Shown one piece after another: positions 20,903 through 30,747 of a DNA stretch of 64,000 bases. The notes under the pieces were generated by a model. That model had not been told where the DNA came from. It saw nothing but the letters and a program-made list of their open reading frames with translations, and made no database searches. Each line of letters begins with the position of its first letter. Position 1 is the stretch's first letter. The translations under genes and the position numbers were made by a program. The stretch covers positions 1,426,001 to 1,490,000 of the forward strand of contig CP032046.1 of the NCBI GenBank assembly GCA_008032955.1. The letters run 5' to 3'. The DNA comes from Helicobacter pylori (GTDB lineage: Bacteria; Campylobacterota; Campylobacteria; Campylobacterales; Helicobacteraceae).

Positions 20903-22749
20903 TTATTTTATTTTAAAGCGGTTTTTTTCCAACGCGTTTTGAATCGCAATAGAGGGCGATAGATAATTGTAACGCACTAAAATTTCGGTGATTTCTTTAA
21001 AAATAGGGGCTGCAATCTTGCTAGCGTAATATTCTTCCTTGCCGTGCGAGCCTAAGATAACCACGCCGATAGTAAAAACCTGCCTTTCATCTTCAGCGAA
21101 CCCAAAAAAAGAGCTGTTGTAGGATTCTGCGCTATAACTCCCGTTTTTAGCAACCCTAGCCGTGCCGGTTTTGCCCCCTATGTATAGCCCTTCAAATTGA
21201 GCGTTTTTGCCTGTGCCATAACGCACCACTTTGATTAAAGTTTCTTTCATTTTCCTAGCACTTTTTGGGCTAATGACTTGAAAAGTGGGTTTGGGGCTAG
21301 GGATGTAAATATCGCCATTAGGAGCGGTTTCTCGTTGCACTAAATAGGGGTAGTCAATTTGCCTTCATTAGAAAACACCGCATAAGCCCTTAAAAGTTGC
21401 AAAAAAGTCGCGTTCAGCCCATAGCCATAAGAAACGCTCCCCTTTAACACTTCACGCTTGAAAGCGGACAAAGGAGGGATCTTTCCTGTGGTTTCTAAGG
21501 ATAAGTCAATGCCGGTTTTTTGAGAAAATCCATAGCCTAAAAGTCCGTTATAGAAATCCTCTGGGTTTAAGTTTTTACTGATTTTTATCATGCCCACATT
21601 GCTAGATTGGATCAAAATGTCTTCCACAACGGCTTTTTTACTAGGGATAAAGTCGTCTTTAATGGTGTATTTTCCTAATTGGTAATAGCCATGGTTTAAA
21701 TCAATGCGTTCTTTAGGGTTGATCAAATTCTTATCCAACAGCAAGGAATAAACAATGGGTTTAATCGTGCTGCCTGGCTCAAAAACCTTTTCAGCAACGC
21801 TCAAATTCAAGCTTTCATAATCGCTGGTTTTAATGGCGTTAGGATTGAAGCGCTTGCTTGAAGCCAGCGATAAGATTTCCCCGCTTTTAGGGTTGATAAT
21901 GCCCACCAGGATTTCTTTAGCCTTGAGTTTGTCTTTGGTTTTATCCAATAGGGTTTCAATTTCTCTTTGGAGTTTTAAAGGAATGCTCAAATACACCTCA
22001 TAGCCATCAAGCCTTTCAACCTCTGTGTAAGAGTGGTTTTGAATAAAGTTAAAACTCACATCTCTTTTGCCTGTTCTTATGCCATTTTGTTGGGCTTTAA
22101 GCAAGTGATCTTGAGATTTTTCAACGCCTTTTTTACCGGTAGTTAAAGTGAGCTTGTCTTCTTCTTGTTTTTGCACATAGCCAATGATTGGCTCTAGGCT
22201 ATTTTGATAAGGGTAATGCCTAGAAACGCCGCTCACTTCAATGTTTAGCCCTTGCTTTTGCCACACCTTATCGTGCGCGTCTTTGAAATTTTGAAAAACC
22301 CCAAAGGCTAAAAACTTCTTATTCAAGTCCCTAATATTAGCGGCCATATTGGGCGTGAGATCATAGGCTAGAATAATATAGCCTTTCGTATTGATGGCGT
22401 CTTTTAAGGACTTTTTAGGGATATTGCTATAAATAGAAAGGAAATCAATGAAAAAATCTTCTTTATCCGGGTTTAAAAACCTTGTATCAAAGCCCAGTTT
22501 GAAAAGGGTTTGCGAAGCGGCCAGGCTGTAGTTGTCTTGACTATAGATAGTCCCCCTAGCCGCAGTGTCTTGTTTGCTCATCACTAGATTAGGCATGTTG
22601 GCTTGGGCAAAAAAAGCTTTTTTAAAAGCCACCATTAAAAAAATAAAAAAAAGCAATAAAAAGATTAGCGCCGTAACCACACCCTTGTCTCTTTGGATTT
22701 TTAGAAATTGCTCTGGGTTGAAGTAAGGATCAATATTCTTATTATCCAT
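20903..22749 (-). pseudogene. ftsI: penicillin-binding protein FtsI (PBP3), one-base frameshift
   Basis: Septal transpeptidase that cross-links peptidoglycan at division. The first 469 codons hold the transmembrane anchor (about residues 22-42), the pedestal domain, the catalytic SxxK (PGSTIKPIVYS) and the SSN motif. Frame is then lost after EGKLTTP. The last 145 codons, in another frame, carry the KTG box (GGKTGTARV). The break is at four G on the plus strand (21347-21350); a fifth restores YLVQRETAPNG and a 615-residue protein, the normal length. Loss of the KTG box would be lethal in a gene believed essential, so a sequencing slip is the likeliest explanation. Confidence 0.92.
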
Positions 22750-22906
22750 AAGCGCTTACTTGAAAATGGCGTGGCGTTGGATTTTCACAATGCATGGGAG
22801 TGCAAATTTTTGATGATAAAATCTATTAAAATGGGGTGCAATAATAACAAACCCTTCTCTTTAAAAAGGACCAAGCGATCATTTAAAGAGACGCCACTTT
22901 AAGAGA

Positions 22907-23236
22907 CTAGATCTGCGTTCTCAAAAGCTCTTTATAAGTGCTGATCGCTTTGTTACGCACTTCAAGCATGAGTTTCATGCTCGTTTCGGCCTTCCCTATG
23001 GCGATAGCCGCTTGATGTAAATCCTTGATCTGCCCTGTCGCCATGTCGGCTAAGGCTTTATCAGACTGCTCTTGAGTGTTGTTAAGCTCATTGATAGATT
23101 GTTTTAAGAGTTTAGAAAACTCCCCACCTTTTTGTTCTTTAAAGGCGTTACCCGATTCTTCTCTTTTAGTCCTGTTGTCCGTGTTAAGCTCAGAGAAAGG
23201 ACTCAATAAGCTTTTATCATTGTGTATGGCTTGCAT
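22907..23236 (-). CDS. fliE: flagellar hook-basal body protein FliE
   Basis: 109-residue FliE, which joins the MS ring to the proximal rod. The conserved C-terminal half (FSKLLKQSINELNNTQEQSDKALADMATGQIKDLHQAAIAIGKAETSMKLMLEVRNK, split here only by reading order) matches the family, including the final VRNKAISTYKELLR. It follows flgC by about 127 bases on the same strand, giving the classic flgB-flgC-fliE set. Confidence 0.94.
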   Translation of the reverse strand: MQAIHNDKSLLSPFSELNTDNRTKREESGNAFKEQKGGEFSKLLKQSINELNNTQEQSDKALADMATGQIKDLHQAAIAIGKAETSMKLMLEVRNKAISTYKELLRTQI

Positions 23237-23363
23237 AGAACCTCCTTAAGCTCTTTTTTAAAAATTTAACTCTATTAAATATCCTATTCATTTCTGTATT
23301 CTACGAATCTTTGGCTAATACTACCTAAATTTCCTTATACTACCATAAATTGTTACAAATCAT

Positions 23364-23849
23364 TCAAGTTTGTAACATGCCAATCGCGTTTTGCGCCATG
23401 TTTTTAGCGCTTTGGAAAGCTGCGACATTAGCCTGATAGGCTCTAGTCGCTTCCACTAAGTCCGCCATTTCAACCACCGCATTCACATTGGGGTAAGCCA
23501 CATAGCCTTGAGCGTTAGCGTCAGGGTGGCTCGGGTCGTATTTCATCAACGGCTCGCTATCATCGCGCGCAATCTTATCCACCACCACGCTTGTAATGGG
23601 GATTAAGGGGTTGTCATCGCCTTCATCTAAGGGGTCTTCATAGGGGGTGATTTGATGGTTTTGGGCGATTTTTTGGTTTAAAATCTCGTTGAAATCAAAA
23701 GCCCTAAACACCGCTTCTTGCCTCCTATAAGGGCCTCCTTCGCTCGTGCGCGTGGTGTTAGCGTTAGCGATATTAGAAGAAATCAAATTAGCCCTTAAGC
23801 GTTGAGCGGACAAGCCATAACCGCTAATATCAAAAGAAGATAAAAACAT
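23364..23849 (-). CDS. flgC: flagellar proximal rod protein FlgC
   Basis: 161-residue rod protein. The N-terminal motif LSAQRLRANLISSNIANANTT and the C-terminal EMADLVEATRAYQANVAAFQSAKNM are the two coiled-coil ends shared by rod, hook and filament proteins. It starts 12 bases after the flgB stop on the same strand and should be co-transcribed from the sigma-54 promoter upstream of flgB. Confidence 0.95.
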   Translation of the reverse strand: MFLSSFDISGYGLSAQRLRANLISSNIANANTTRTSEGGPYRRQEAVFRAFDFNEILNQKIAQNHQITPYEDPLDEGDDNPLIPITSVVVDKIARDDSEPLMKYDPSHPDANAQGYVAYPNVNAVVEMADLVEATRAYQANVAAFQSAKNMAQNAIGMLQT

Positions 23850-23861
23850 GCTTTCCCTTAA

Positions 23862-24284
23862 CTATAAATTCTTACTGGAATCAATGGCGTAATTGATCAC
23901 GCCTCGATACTTTTTTAAGGCCGAACTCAAGGCTAAATACATGGTAGAGTTCTTGCCCATTTCACTCGTCTCTATGTCTAAATCCACGCTGTTGCCATCA
24001 TTTTTAGCCAAATGCCCGTCTCTAAAAAAAAGGCTCGCCCCATCTTTAACGCTATTTTCAAAGTCTAAATGCCTAGGGTTAGTGTGGGCTAAAGGCAAAA
24101 CTTTACTGGTTTGGTTTTCAAAAATTTCTGCTTTTTTCTCCGCTAAAACGCTTTCAAAATCCAAATCCTTTGGCCTGTAAAAGGGGGTGTCCACATTAGC
24201 GATGTTAGAAGCGATCATATCTTGCCTTAAAGCCCTATAATCCAACGCTTTATAAACCAATCCAAACGCTTTAGAAAAATCCAT
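23862..24284 (-). CDS. flgB: flagellar proximal rod protein FlgB
   Basis: 140-residue rod protein with the axial-protein motif YRALRQDMIASNIANVDTPFYRP near the N-terminus. The frame is open back to 24323, but ATG 24284 (MDFSKAFGL) is chosen because it follows an AAGGGG site and because the upstream ATG would fall on the sigma-54 promoter itself. First gene of the flgB-flgC-fliE unit. Confidence 0.94.
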   Translation of the reverse strand: MDFSKAFGLVYKALDYRALRQDMIASNIANVDTPFYRPKDLDFESVLAEKKAEIFENQTSKVLPLAHTNPRHLDFENSVKDGASLFFRDGHLAKNDGNSVDLDIETSEMGKNSTMYLALSSALKKYRGVINYAIDSSKNL

Positions 24285-24322
24285 ACAAAACCCCTTTTTT
24301 AAACCCTTGCGAATTAATAACA

Positions 24323-24338
24323 TGCAAAAAGCATTCCA
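24323..24338 (-). promoter_or_regulatory. sigma-54 (RpoN) promoter of flgB
   Basis: The minus strand reads TGGAATGCTTTTTGCA. The GG and GC pairs have exactly the -24/-12 spacing of sigma-54 promoters (consensus TGGCAC-N5-TTGCA). In H. pylori the middle rod and hook genes are RpoN-dependent and activated by FlgR. The predicted start is near 24312, about 28 bases ahead of the flgB ATG. Confidence 0.8.
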
Positions 24339-24501
24339 AAATCGGCTCGCTTTTTTCTCGCTTTTTCATCAAAGAATGCGATGAATTTCACAGCATGCTT
24401 AAAGTTGGAGTGCTAAGCCAATTCAGAGCCATTATAGTGTAAAATACCCCTAAAATACCTTAAAATAACGCCTATTCAAAAACCAAAATAAGGAAATCCT
24501 A

Positions 24502-25667
24502 ATGACCACAGACAGAAACCTGTTTTTTTGCGCTTCGCTATTGATTTTTTGGGGGTATTGATGAGCTATTCGCTCTCAACTTACACCACAGTGGTGCTGT
24601 ATCATTATGGGGAATTCCATTTTTTCATACGCCAGCTTTTAAGTGCGATCATAGGGATTGTTATCATGTGGGGGTTGTCTAGGGTTGATCCTAGCAAGTG
24701 GTTTAGCCGTTTGGGGTTTTTTCTCCTTTTTGTCCCATCACTACTCATTATTGGCATGTTTTTTTTGCCAGAAAGCCTTTCCAGTAGCGCTGGGGGGGCG
24801 AAGCGATGGATTCGTTTGGGGTTTTTCTCTCTAGCGCCTTTGGAGTTTTTAAAGATTGGTTTCACTTTTTTTCTTGCGTGGAGTTTGTCTCGCACCTTTG
24901 TGGCAAAAGAAAAGACTAGTGTTAAAGAAGAACTGATCATTTTTGGGCCTTATTCAGTGGTGTTTGTGGTATTAGCGGTTGGGGTGGGGTTTTTGCAAAA
25001 CGATTTGGGGCAGATCGTTCTTTTGGGGGCAGTTTTAATCATGCTGTTAGTCTTTTCTGGAGGGAGTGCGCATTTGTTTGGCTTGATTGTTTTAGGGGCG
25101 CTTGCGATCAGCGTTTTAGCGATTGTTACAAGCCCTCATAGGATTTTACGCGTGAAATTGTGGTGGTCTAATTTGCAAAATTCGCTTTTCACGCTTTTGC
25201 CGGATAAATTAGCGAACGCTCTTAGAATAAGCGACTTGCCCGAATCTTATCAAGTCTTTCATGCAGGCAATGCCATGCATAATGGGGGGTTGTTTGGGCA
25301 AGGGCTTGGGCTAGGGCAAATCAAGCTTGGGTTTTTGAGCGAAGTGCATACGGACATGGTCTTAGCTGGGATCGCCGAAGAATGGGGGTTTTTGGGGCTA
25401 TGCGTTTGTTTTATTTTGTTTTCTGTTTTGATTGTTTTGATTTTTAGGATCGCTAACCGCTTGAAAGAGCCAAAATATTCGCTATTTTGCGTGGGCGTGG
25501 TGCTGCTCATCAGTTTTTCTTTGGTGATCAACGCCTTTGGGGTGGGCGGGATTTTTCCGGTTAAGGGCCTAGCGGTGCCGTTTTTGAGCTATGGAGGGAG
25601 TTCGCTTTTAGCGAATTGTATCGCTATAGGGCTTGTTCTAAGCCTAGCGCGATACACGAAGGGCTAA
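24502..25667 (+). pseudogene. ftsW: septum-associated lipid II polymerase FtsW, one-base frameshift
   Basis: SEDS-family glycosyltransferase with about ten helices that polymerises peptidoglycan at the septum with FtsI. ATG 24502 (AAGGAAAT upstream) starts MTTDRNLFFCASLLIFWG and then hits a stop. The remainder, VLMSYSLSTY onward, lies in another frame to 25667. The break is in five G (24551-24555); six restore a 388-residue protein, the normal length. SEDS motifs SSAGGAKRW and PFLSYGGSS are intact. A start at TTG 24528 would bypass the frameshift, but it has no ribosome site and gives an odd N-terminus. Likely a sequencing slip. Confidence 0.9.
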
Positions 25668-25686
25668 AAAATATCGCCCTTTTTTT
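25659..25686 (+). terminator. terminator between convergent ftsW and ceuE
   Basis: AAGGGC pairs with GCCCTT across an A-rich loop and is followed by seven T. The stem overlaps the ftsW stop codon. It should end ftsW transcription and may also act for the opposing ceuE. Confidence 0.75.
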
Positions 25687-25691
25687 AAAAA

Positions 25692-26699
25692 TTAATGCCA
25701 TAAAAAGGGTTCAACTTCTGCATCATTCAAATCAAAAACCACCTTATAATAATCTTTCACCATCGCATTAATATCCACGCCCTTAAACGCTTCAGGGTGG
25801 GCTTTTAAAGCGATAAAAAGGCTAATGAGCGGGGCTCTTGGCCCGCCAATATCCATTGTGGGGAGTTTATAAACTTGCTTGTTTTTAATGGCCTTAATAG
25901 TGGAAAACTTGGGGTTGTTTAACACGTCTTCAGGCGTGAGCGGACTTACCCACCAAATGAAAATGATTTCAGGGTTTTCTTTAACGATTTTTTCCACGCT
26001 AATGTCAGCGCGCCCAAATTTAACATATTTCAAGCCAAAATTGTCTATGCCCCCTTTTTCTAAAATGTCTGAGCTAATGGCCTGATGACCGCTGATTTTA
26101 TTGGCTTTATGGAAAAGCTCCACGCCCTTTTTCTTTTTAACATTTTTCAAACGCTCAGCAATAAAATCCAAAGTTTCTTGCATTTTGGCGAATTTTTTGG
26201 AAGCGTCAATCTCTAAGACCGTGGCTTGAGCTTGCATAGCTTGCATGGCCTCTGCGATCGTTGTTTCTTGGAAAGAAAGGAATGAAATCCCAAATTTTTT
26301 CGCATGCTCTACCGCTTTAGGGTTACCCACAAAGGTTACCACAAGATCAGGGCTAAGCTTTTTTAATAATTCCACATTCAATGCGGCTGTGTGATCAGTG
26401 CTCATGTGTTTGACTCGTTTAAGATCCTCGCCTTTGAGAGTGGCTTTAACAATGTCATCTTTAAAAGCGTAATCCGAAACGCCCACGACCCTATTCCAAA
26501 CATTAAGCATGGCAGGCACTTCTACATAGCTCCCTATATAGGCTATTTTAGAAACAGGAAGCTTTATAGTTTGCTCCCCGAAATAATCCTTGACTTTGAC
26601 TTCTTGCATTGAAGCGTTGCACACATTCAACAATAATGAAGCGACAAGCGTGCCTAAAGAATAAGAGATTAAAGCTTTTTTAAAGCGAGCGATCAGCAT
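25692..26699 (-). CDS. ceuE: periplasmic metal/siderophore-binding protein CeuE
   Basis: 335-residue class III solute-binding protein (FecB/TroA fold) for import across the inner membrane; H. pylori CeuE proteins have been tied to nickel and/or iron-chelate uptake. An N-terminal hydrophobic signal (about residues 8-28) ends near NVCNAS. Then come the typical lobes with AYIGSYVEVPAML, SPDLVVTFVGNPKA and NPEIIFIWWVSP. No permease or ATPase gene lies beside it. Strain 26695 carries two tandem ceuE copies; here there is only one. It is transcribed divergently from tsaA. Confidence 0.9.
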   Translation of the reverse strand: MLIARFKKALISYSLGTLVASLLLNVCNASMQEVKVKDYFGEQTIKLPVSKIAYIGSYVEVPAMLNVWNRVVGVSDYAFKDDIVKATLKGEDLKRVKHMSTDHTAALNVELLKKLSPDLVVTFVGNPKAVEHAKKFGISFLSFQETTIAEAMQAMQAQATVLEIDASKKFAKMQETLDFIAERLKNVKKKKGVELFHKANKISGHQAISSDILEKGGIDNFGLKYVKFGRADISVEKIVKENPEIIFIWWVSPLTPEDVLNNPKFSTIKAIKNKQVYKLPTMDIGGPRAPLISLFIALKAHPEAFKGVDINAMVKDYYKVVFDLNDAEVEPFLWH

Positions 26700-26729
26700 G
26701 ACAATTCCTTTTGTATGATTTATGAAGCG

Positions 26730-26735
26730 ATTATA
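26730..26735 (-). promoter_or_regulatory. -10 box of ceuE
   Basis: A perfect TATAAT on the minus strand, about 31 bases ahead of the ceuE ATG, with an AAGGAA site in between. No clear Fur or NikR box could be assigned by eye. Confidence 0.5.
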
Positions 26736-26799
26736 ACACTATTTCAAGGAAATACAAGCAGTAAAAATGAAACTATTTTTCACAAAATCTTAAAATTTA

Positions 26800-26838
26800 A
26801 AAGGAAATATCCTTTCATTAACTTTTTAAGATTATACT
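26800..26838 (+). promoter_or_regulatory. promoter region of tsaA with a small palindrome
   Basis: A TATACT -10 (26833-26838) follows a palindrome AAAGGA-N4-TCCTTT (26800-26815) that would cover the -35 area, so the palindrome is a candidate operator. The transcript would have a leader of about 95 bases. The regulator is unknown. Confidence 0.4.
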
Positions 26839-26940
26839 CCACCATGTTTCCACTGATTGAGTGGAAAGCATAATTAAATTAAATCTATTTTAGGTTTAAT
26901 TTTGATCCAACAAAATTTTAAAACACTTAAGGAGTTGTAT

Positions 26941-27537
26941 ATGTTAGTTACAAAACTTGCCCCAGACTTTAAAGCACCTGCCGTTTTAGGAAACAATGAG
27001 GTTGATGAACACTTTGAGCTTTCTAAAAATTTAGGTAAGAATGGTGCGATTCTTTTCTTTTGGCCAAAAGATTTTACTTTTGTATGCCCTACAGAAATCA
27101 TTGCGTTTGACAAAAGAGTGAAAGACTTCCAAGAAAAAGGCTTTAATGTGATTGGCGTGTCTATTGACAGCGAACAAGTGCATTTTGCATGGAAAAACAC
27201 CCCTGTAGAAAAAGGCGGTATTGGTCAAGTAACTTTCCCTATGGTAGCTGATATTACCAAAAGCATTTCTAGAGACTATGATGTGCTGTTTGAAGAAGCG
27301 ATCGCTTTGAGAGGTGCTTTTTTGATTGACAAAAACATGAAAGTAAGGCATGCGGTGATCAATGACTTGCCATTGGGTAGGAATGCAGATGAAATGCTTC
27401 GCATGGTAGACGCTCTCTTACACTTTGAAGAACATGGTGAAGTTTGCCCAGCAGGTTGGAGAAAAGGCGATAAAGGCATGAAAGCAACTCACCAAGGCGT
27501 TGCAGAGTATCTTAAGGAAAATTCCATTAAGCTTTAA
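26941..27537 (+). CDS. tsaA: 2-Cys peroxiredoxin (alkyl hydroperoxide reductase AhpC/TsaA)
   Basis: 198-residue peroxiredoxin that reduces peroxides with thioredoxin as donor, an abundant oxidative-stress enzyme in H. pylori. The peroxidatic Cys49 is in FTFVCPTE and the resolving Cys169 in EVCPAGW, so it is a typical 2-Cys enzyme. The frame opens earlier (26902), but ATG 26941 has a strong AAGGAG site and the usual N-terminus MLVTKLAPDF. A long perfect terminator follows. Confidence 0.97.
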   Translation: MLVTKLAPDFKAPAVLGNNEVDEHFELSKNLGKNGAILFFWPKDFTFVCPTEIIAFDKRVKDFQEKGFNVIGVSIDSEQVHFAWKNTPVEKGGIGQVTFPMVADITKSISRDYDVLFEEAIALRGAFLIDKNMKVRHAVINDLPLGRNADEMLRMVDALLHFEEHGEVCPAGWRKGDKGMKATHQGVAEYLKENSIKL

Positions 27538-27550
27538 TCGGCTTAATTCT

Positions 27551-27592
27551 TTTAACCAAGAGAGTTCTTTCTTGGTTAAATCCTTTCTTTTT
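27551..27592 (+). terminator. terminator of tsaA
   Basis: TTTAACCAAGA and TCTTGGTTAAA form an 11-bp perfect stem with an 8-base loop, followed by a T-rich tract. It separates tsaA from metQ. Confidence 0.9.
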
Positions 27593-27676
27593 GATTCTTC
27601 GCTTAGTTTTAAAGTTTTCATATCGTTTTATCTTTTTATCATTTTTGAATTAATTTTTTTTAATAAAGGGGTTTTT

Positions 27677-28492
27677 ATGAATATATTCAAGCGTATTATT
27701 TGCGTAACCGCTATTGTTTTAGGTTTTTTTAATCTTTTAGACGCCAAACACCACAAAGAAAAAAAAGAAGACCGCAAAATCACTCGTGAGCTTAAAGTGG
27801 GCGCTAACCCTGTGCCGCATGCGCAAATCTTGCAATCAGTCGTGGACGATTTGAAGGAGAAAGGGATCAAATTAGTGATCGTGTCTTTTACCGATTATGT
27901 GTTGCCTAATTTAGCGCTCAATGACGGCTCTTTAGACGCGAATTACTTCCAGCACCGCCCTTATTTGGATCGGTTTAATTTGGACAGAAAAATGCACCTT
28001 GTTGGTTTGGCCAATATCCATGTGGAGCCTTTAAGATTTTATTCTCAAAAAATCACAGACATTAAAAACCTTAAAAAAGGCTCAGTGATTGCTGTACCAA
28101 ACGATCCGGCCAATCAAGGCAGGGCGTTGATTTTATTGCATAAGCAAGGCCTTATCGCTCTCAAAGATCCAAGCAATCTATACGCTACGGAGTTTGATAT
28201 TGTCAAAAATCCTTACAACATCAAAATCAAGCCTTTAGAAGCCGCGCTATTGCCTAAGGTTTTAGGGGATGTGGATGGGGCTATTGTAACAGGGAATTAT
28301 GCCTTGCAAGCAAAACTCACCGGAGCCTTATTTTCAGAAGACAAGGACTCGCCTTATGCCAATCTTGTAGCCTCTCGTGAGGATAACGCGCAAGATGAAG
28401 CCATAAAAGCGCTGATTGAAGCCTTACAAAGCGAAAAGACCAGGAAATTCATTTTGGATACCTATAAGGGGGCGATTATCCCGGCTTTTTAA
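27677..28492 (+). CDS. metQ: methionine-binding lipoprotein/periplasmic protein MetQ (NlpA family)
   Basis: 271-residue NlpA-family substrate-binding protein. A signal peptide occupies about residues 1-23 (IICVTAIVLGFFNLLDA). The mature part has KVGANPVPHAQIL and NDPANQGRALILL, typical of MetQ. No clear lipobox Cys is seen, so it may be a free periplasmic protein. The partner ATPase and permease (metN, metI) are about 9 kb away at 37327-38959. The longer frame from 27500 is rejected because ATG 27677 begins the signal peptide. Confidence 0.85.
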   Translation: MNIFKRIICVTAIVLGFFNLLDAKHHKEKKEDRKITRELKVGANPVPHAQILQSVVDDLKEKGIKLVIVSFTDYVLPNLALNDGSLDANYFQHRPYLDRFNLDRKMHLVGLANIHVEPLRFYSQKITDIKNLKKGSVIAVPNDPANQGRALILLHKQGLIALKDPSNLYATEFDIVKNPYNIKIKPLEAALLPKVLGDVDGAIVTGNYALQAKLTGALFSEDKDSPYANLVASREDNAQDEAIKALIEALQSEKTRKFILDTYKGAIIPAF

Positions 28493-28980
28493 GCCATTTA
28501 GGCAAAATTCACCTTTAGTTTGAATGGCGCTTTATAGGCGCTAATAAAAAACTCTTTTCTCATTGAGCATTAAAAACGCTAAAAGTCTTTTTAAAACAAA
28601 ACGAAAAGAGCTTGCGTTAATCAAGCAACAATTTCTTAAAAAGCGTTATTTCTTAAGGGGGAAATGGCGCAAAATAACCCTCTCTATCCCTTTAAGAAAA
28701 TCATGATAAAATCTAAAACGATGAAGCCAAATAACTAAAACCCCATTTTTAAAAAGATTAAATAAGATTTTAGCCATCAATATGCGATTAGAATAAAGCC
28801 AAAAATACAGCAAGCCTAAATCTCATTAAAGTTTTACGCTTTTAGAGTGTTCTTTAATAAAGGCCAGTTTTTAAACCACCCGTTAGACTGGGTTATAGAG
28901 CGATAGAATCAGTTGAAAACAAGTTGGCTGATTGTCTTTAGCGTTTGAGTTAATGCGTTTTTGAAAAGATTTGGAGCTTA
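28493..28980. other. 488-base gap between convergent metQ and pbp2
   Basis: No supported protein gene. Features seen: CTCTTTTC/GAAAAGAG arms (about 28551 and 28602), an extended -10 TGATAAAAT (28705-28712, plus strand), and an AATCAG/CTGATT stem near 28907-28933. Because both flanking genes point inward, any transcript starting here would be independent of them, but no RNA family is recognised. Confidence 0.3.
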
Positions 28981-30747
28981 TTAAAGATAGCCAAGCTCAT
29001 AGAGTTTATTACTCATTTTCACTAACAAGCCCCCTAGTTTTGATCCCCCTTCCCCATGTTCTACTAGAATAGTGATAGCGTATTTGGGTTTTTCATAAGG
29101 CAAAAATGCCGTAATCCACGCATGGGATCGATGGAAATATTCCATATCCTTTTCTTTCATGCGATTGACGATGTTTTGAGCGATTTCTACGACTTGCGCG
29201 GTGCCGGTTTTACACGCTAAAGTAACCTTAGAACCTCTTGTGGAATGATAAGCGGTGCCGTCTTTATGGTTGCACACTTCATACATTCCAACGCGCAAGG
29301 CTTGGAGCTTCTTTTTTTGAAAGCTATTTAGGGGGTCTTTGAGCGGTTGTTTGTTGTTGATAGCAAAATGAGGCGTCGCCAGTTTGCCTGTCGCAATGAG
29401 TCCCGTGTAGGCTAGCACTTGTAAGGGCGTGGCTAAGAAAGAGCCTTGCCCAATAGCGGTAATGAGCGTGTCCCCAACGTGCCAGTCTTGATTGAAGCGT
29501 TTGAGTTTCCACAAATTATCCGGCACAATCCCCACAAATTCATTCGGCAAATCAACGCCCGTTTTTTCCCCAAAGCCCACTTCCCTTAAGGTTTTAGAGA
29601 GTTTTTCTATAGAGATTTCAAGCCCAAACTTATAAAAATACACATCCACGGACTCCCTAATGGCTTTATACAAATTGGAATTGCCATGCCCTGTTTTTTT
29701 CCAGTCCCTGAATTTGCGCTTACCCACTTCAATAAAAGGCGGTGTGGGTATGGTGGTGTTTTCTGTGATATGAAGGTTTTCTAAAAAGCTTAACCCCACG
29801 CCCATTTTAACCACAGATCCCGGCGGATACAAGGCGTTAGCGAAGCGGTTTAATAAGGGGTTATAAATATCATCTTGAAGTTTTTGCCATTTGTCTTGAC
29901 TGATCCCGCCTACAAAATCGTTCAAATTGTATTCAGGGTAACTTCCTGCAACGAGCAATTCCCCATTTTCTGCATCCATCACTAAAATCGCCCCCCTTTT
30001 ATTTTCAAAGAGTTTGTCCGCTTCTTTTTGCAAGCGTTTGTCTAAACTCAATTGCAAGTGGTTATTGGTGCTTGGCGGCACTACTTCTAAAGTGGCTAAT
30101 TCCTGATTGAGCGCATTGACACGCATGATTTTATAGCCCACCCTGCCTTGTAAAAGCTTGTTGTATTCTTTTTCAATGCCGGTTTTGCCCACAATCTGGC
30201 TGTATTGATTCTCTTCATCGTCTTTTAAATCTTGCAAGCTTGCCACCCCCACATAGCCTAAAACATGCGAAGCTAAAGCGTTATTAGGGTAGTAGCGCTT
30301 GTCTAAAGGCAGCACAAAAATGCCTTGAGTTTGGATGAGTTTGGTATAAAGAGGTTGCATGGTGGCATAAGGAATGAGACCTACCACTTTAATGAGGTTA
30401 TGGTTATAAAGCGAATTTTCTTTTTGGTAATCGTTTAAAAGCGTTTCTTTGGAAAAGTTAGGAAAAAACTTTTGGATGATTTCAATTTTTTCTAAAAGCT
30501 CTTTTTGTTTCAATCCGCTAGGCAAAAACACGCCAAACACCAATTCGTTAGTGGCTAAAAACTCATCATTTCTGTCTGTAATATTGCCCCTTGTAGGGAC
30601 TAAAAATTCCTTTTTGGTCATGTTGCGTTCGGCCAGTTTTTCATAGTATTCTTGATTTTTAACGCTTAAAATAAATAAATTTAAAACCAATAACCCCCAA
30701 AACCCTATAAAAACAAAGAGTAAAAGCTTATAGCGAAGATTTTTCAT
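28981..30747 (-). CDS. mrdA: penicillin-binding protein 2 (elongasome transpeptidase)
   Basis: 588-residue class B PBP that cross-links lateral wall peptidoglycan. A transmembrane anchor lies at about residues 8-28, then the pedestal (RNMTKKEFLVPTRGNITDRN) and the transpeptidase domain. It contains SxxK as PPGSVVKMG, the SVD motif in RESVDVYFY, and KTG as ACKTGTAQVV. All catalytic motifs are intact and in frame, unlike ftsI in this window. It overlaps the upstream membrane-protein gene by 20 bases. Confidence 0.95.
   Translation of the reverse strand: MKNLRYKLLLFVFIGFWGLLVLNLFILSVKNQEYYEKLAERNMTKKEFLVPTRGNITDRNDEFLATNELVFGVFLPSGLKQKELLEKIEIIQKFFPNFSKETLLNDYQKENSLYNHNLIKVVGLIPYATMQPLYTKLIQTQGIFVLPLDKRYYPNNALASHVLGYVGVASLQDLKDDEENQYSQIVGKTGIEKEYNKLLQGRVGYKIMRVNALNQELATLEVVPPSTNNHLQLSLDKRLQKEADKLFENKRGAILVMDAENGELLVAGSYPEYNLNDFVGGISQDKWQKLQDDIYNPLLNRFANALYPPGSVVKMGVGLSFLENLHITENTTIPTPPFIEVGKRKFRDWKKTGHGNSNLYKAIRESVDVYFYKFGLEISIEKLSKTLREVGFGEKTGVDLPNEFVGIVPDNLWKLKRFNQDWHVGDTLITAIGQGSFLATPLQVLAYTGLIATGKLATPHFAINNKQPLKDPLNSFQKKKLQALRVGMYEVCNHKDGTAYHSTRGSKVTLACKTGTAQVVEIAQNIVNRMKEKDMEYFHRSHAWITAFLPYEKPKYAITILVEHGEGGSKLGGLLVKMSNKLYELGYL

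Noticed and set aside
24528..24570. TTG start giving an in-frame ftsW beginning MRFAIDFLG
   Set aside because: No ribosome site and an N-terminus unlike FtsW; the ATG at 24502 with one restored base gives the normal 388-residue protein.
27500..27676. N-terminal extension of metQ
   Set aside because: Runs through the tsaA terminator; the ATG at 27677 begins a proper signal peptide.
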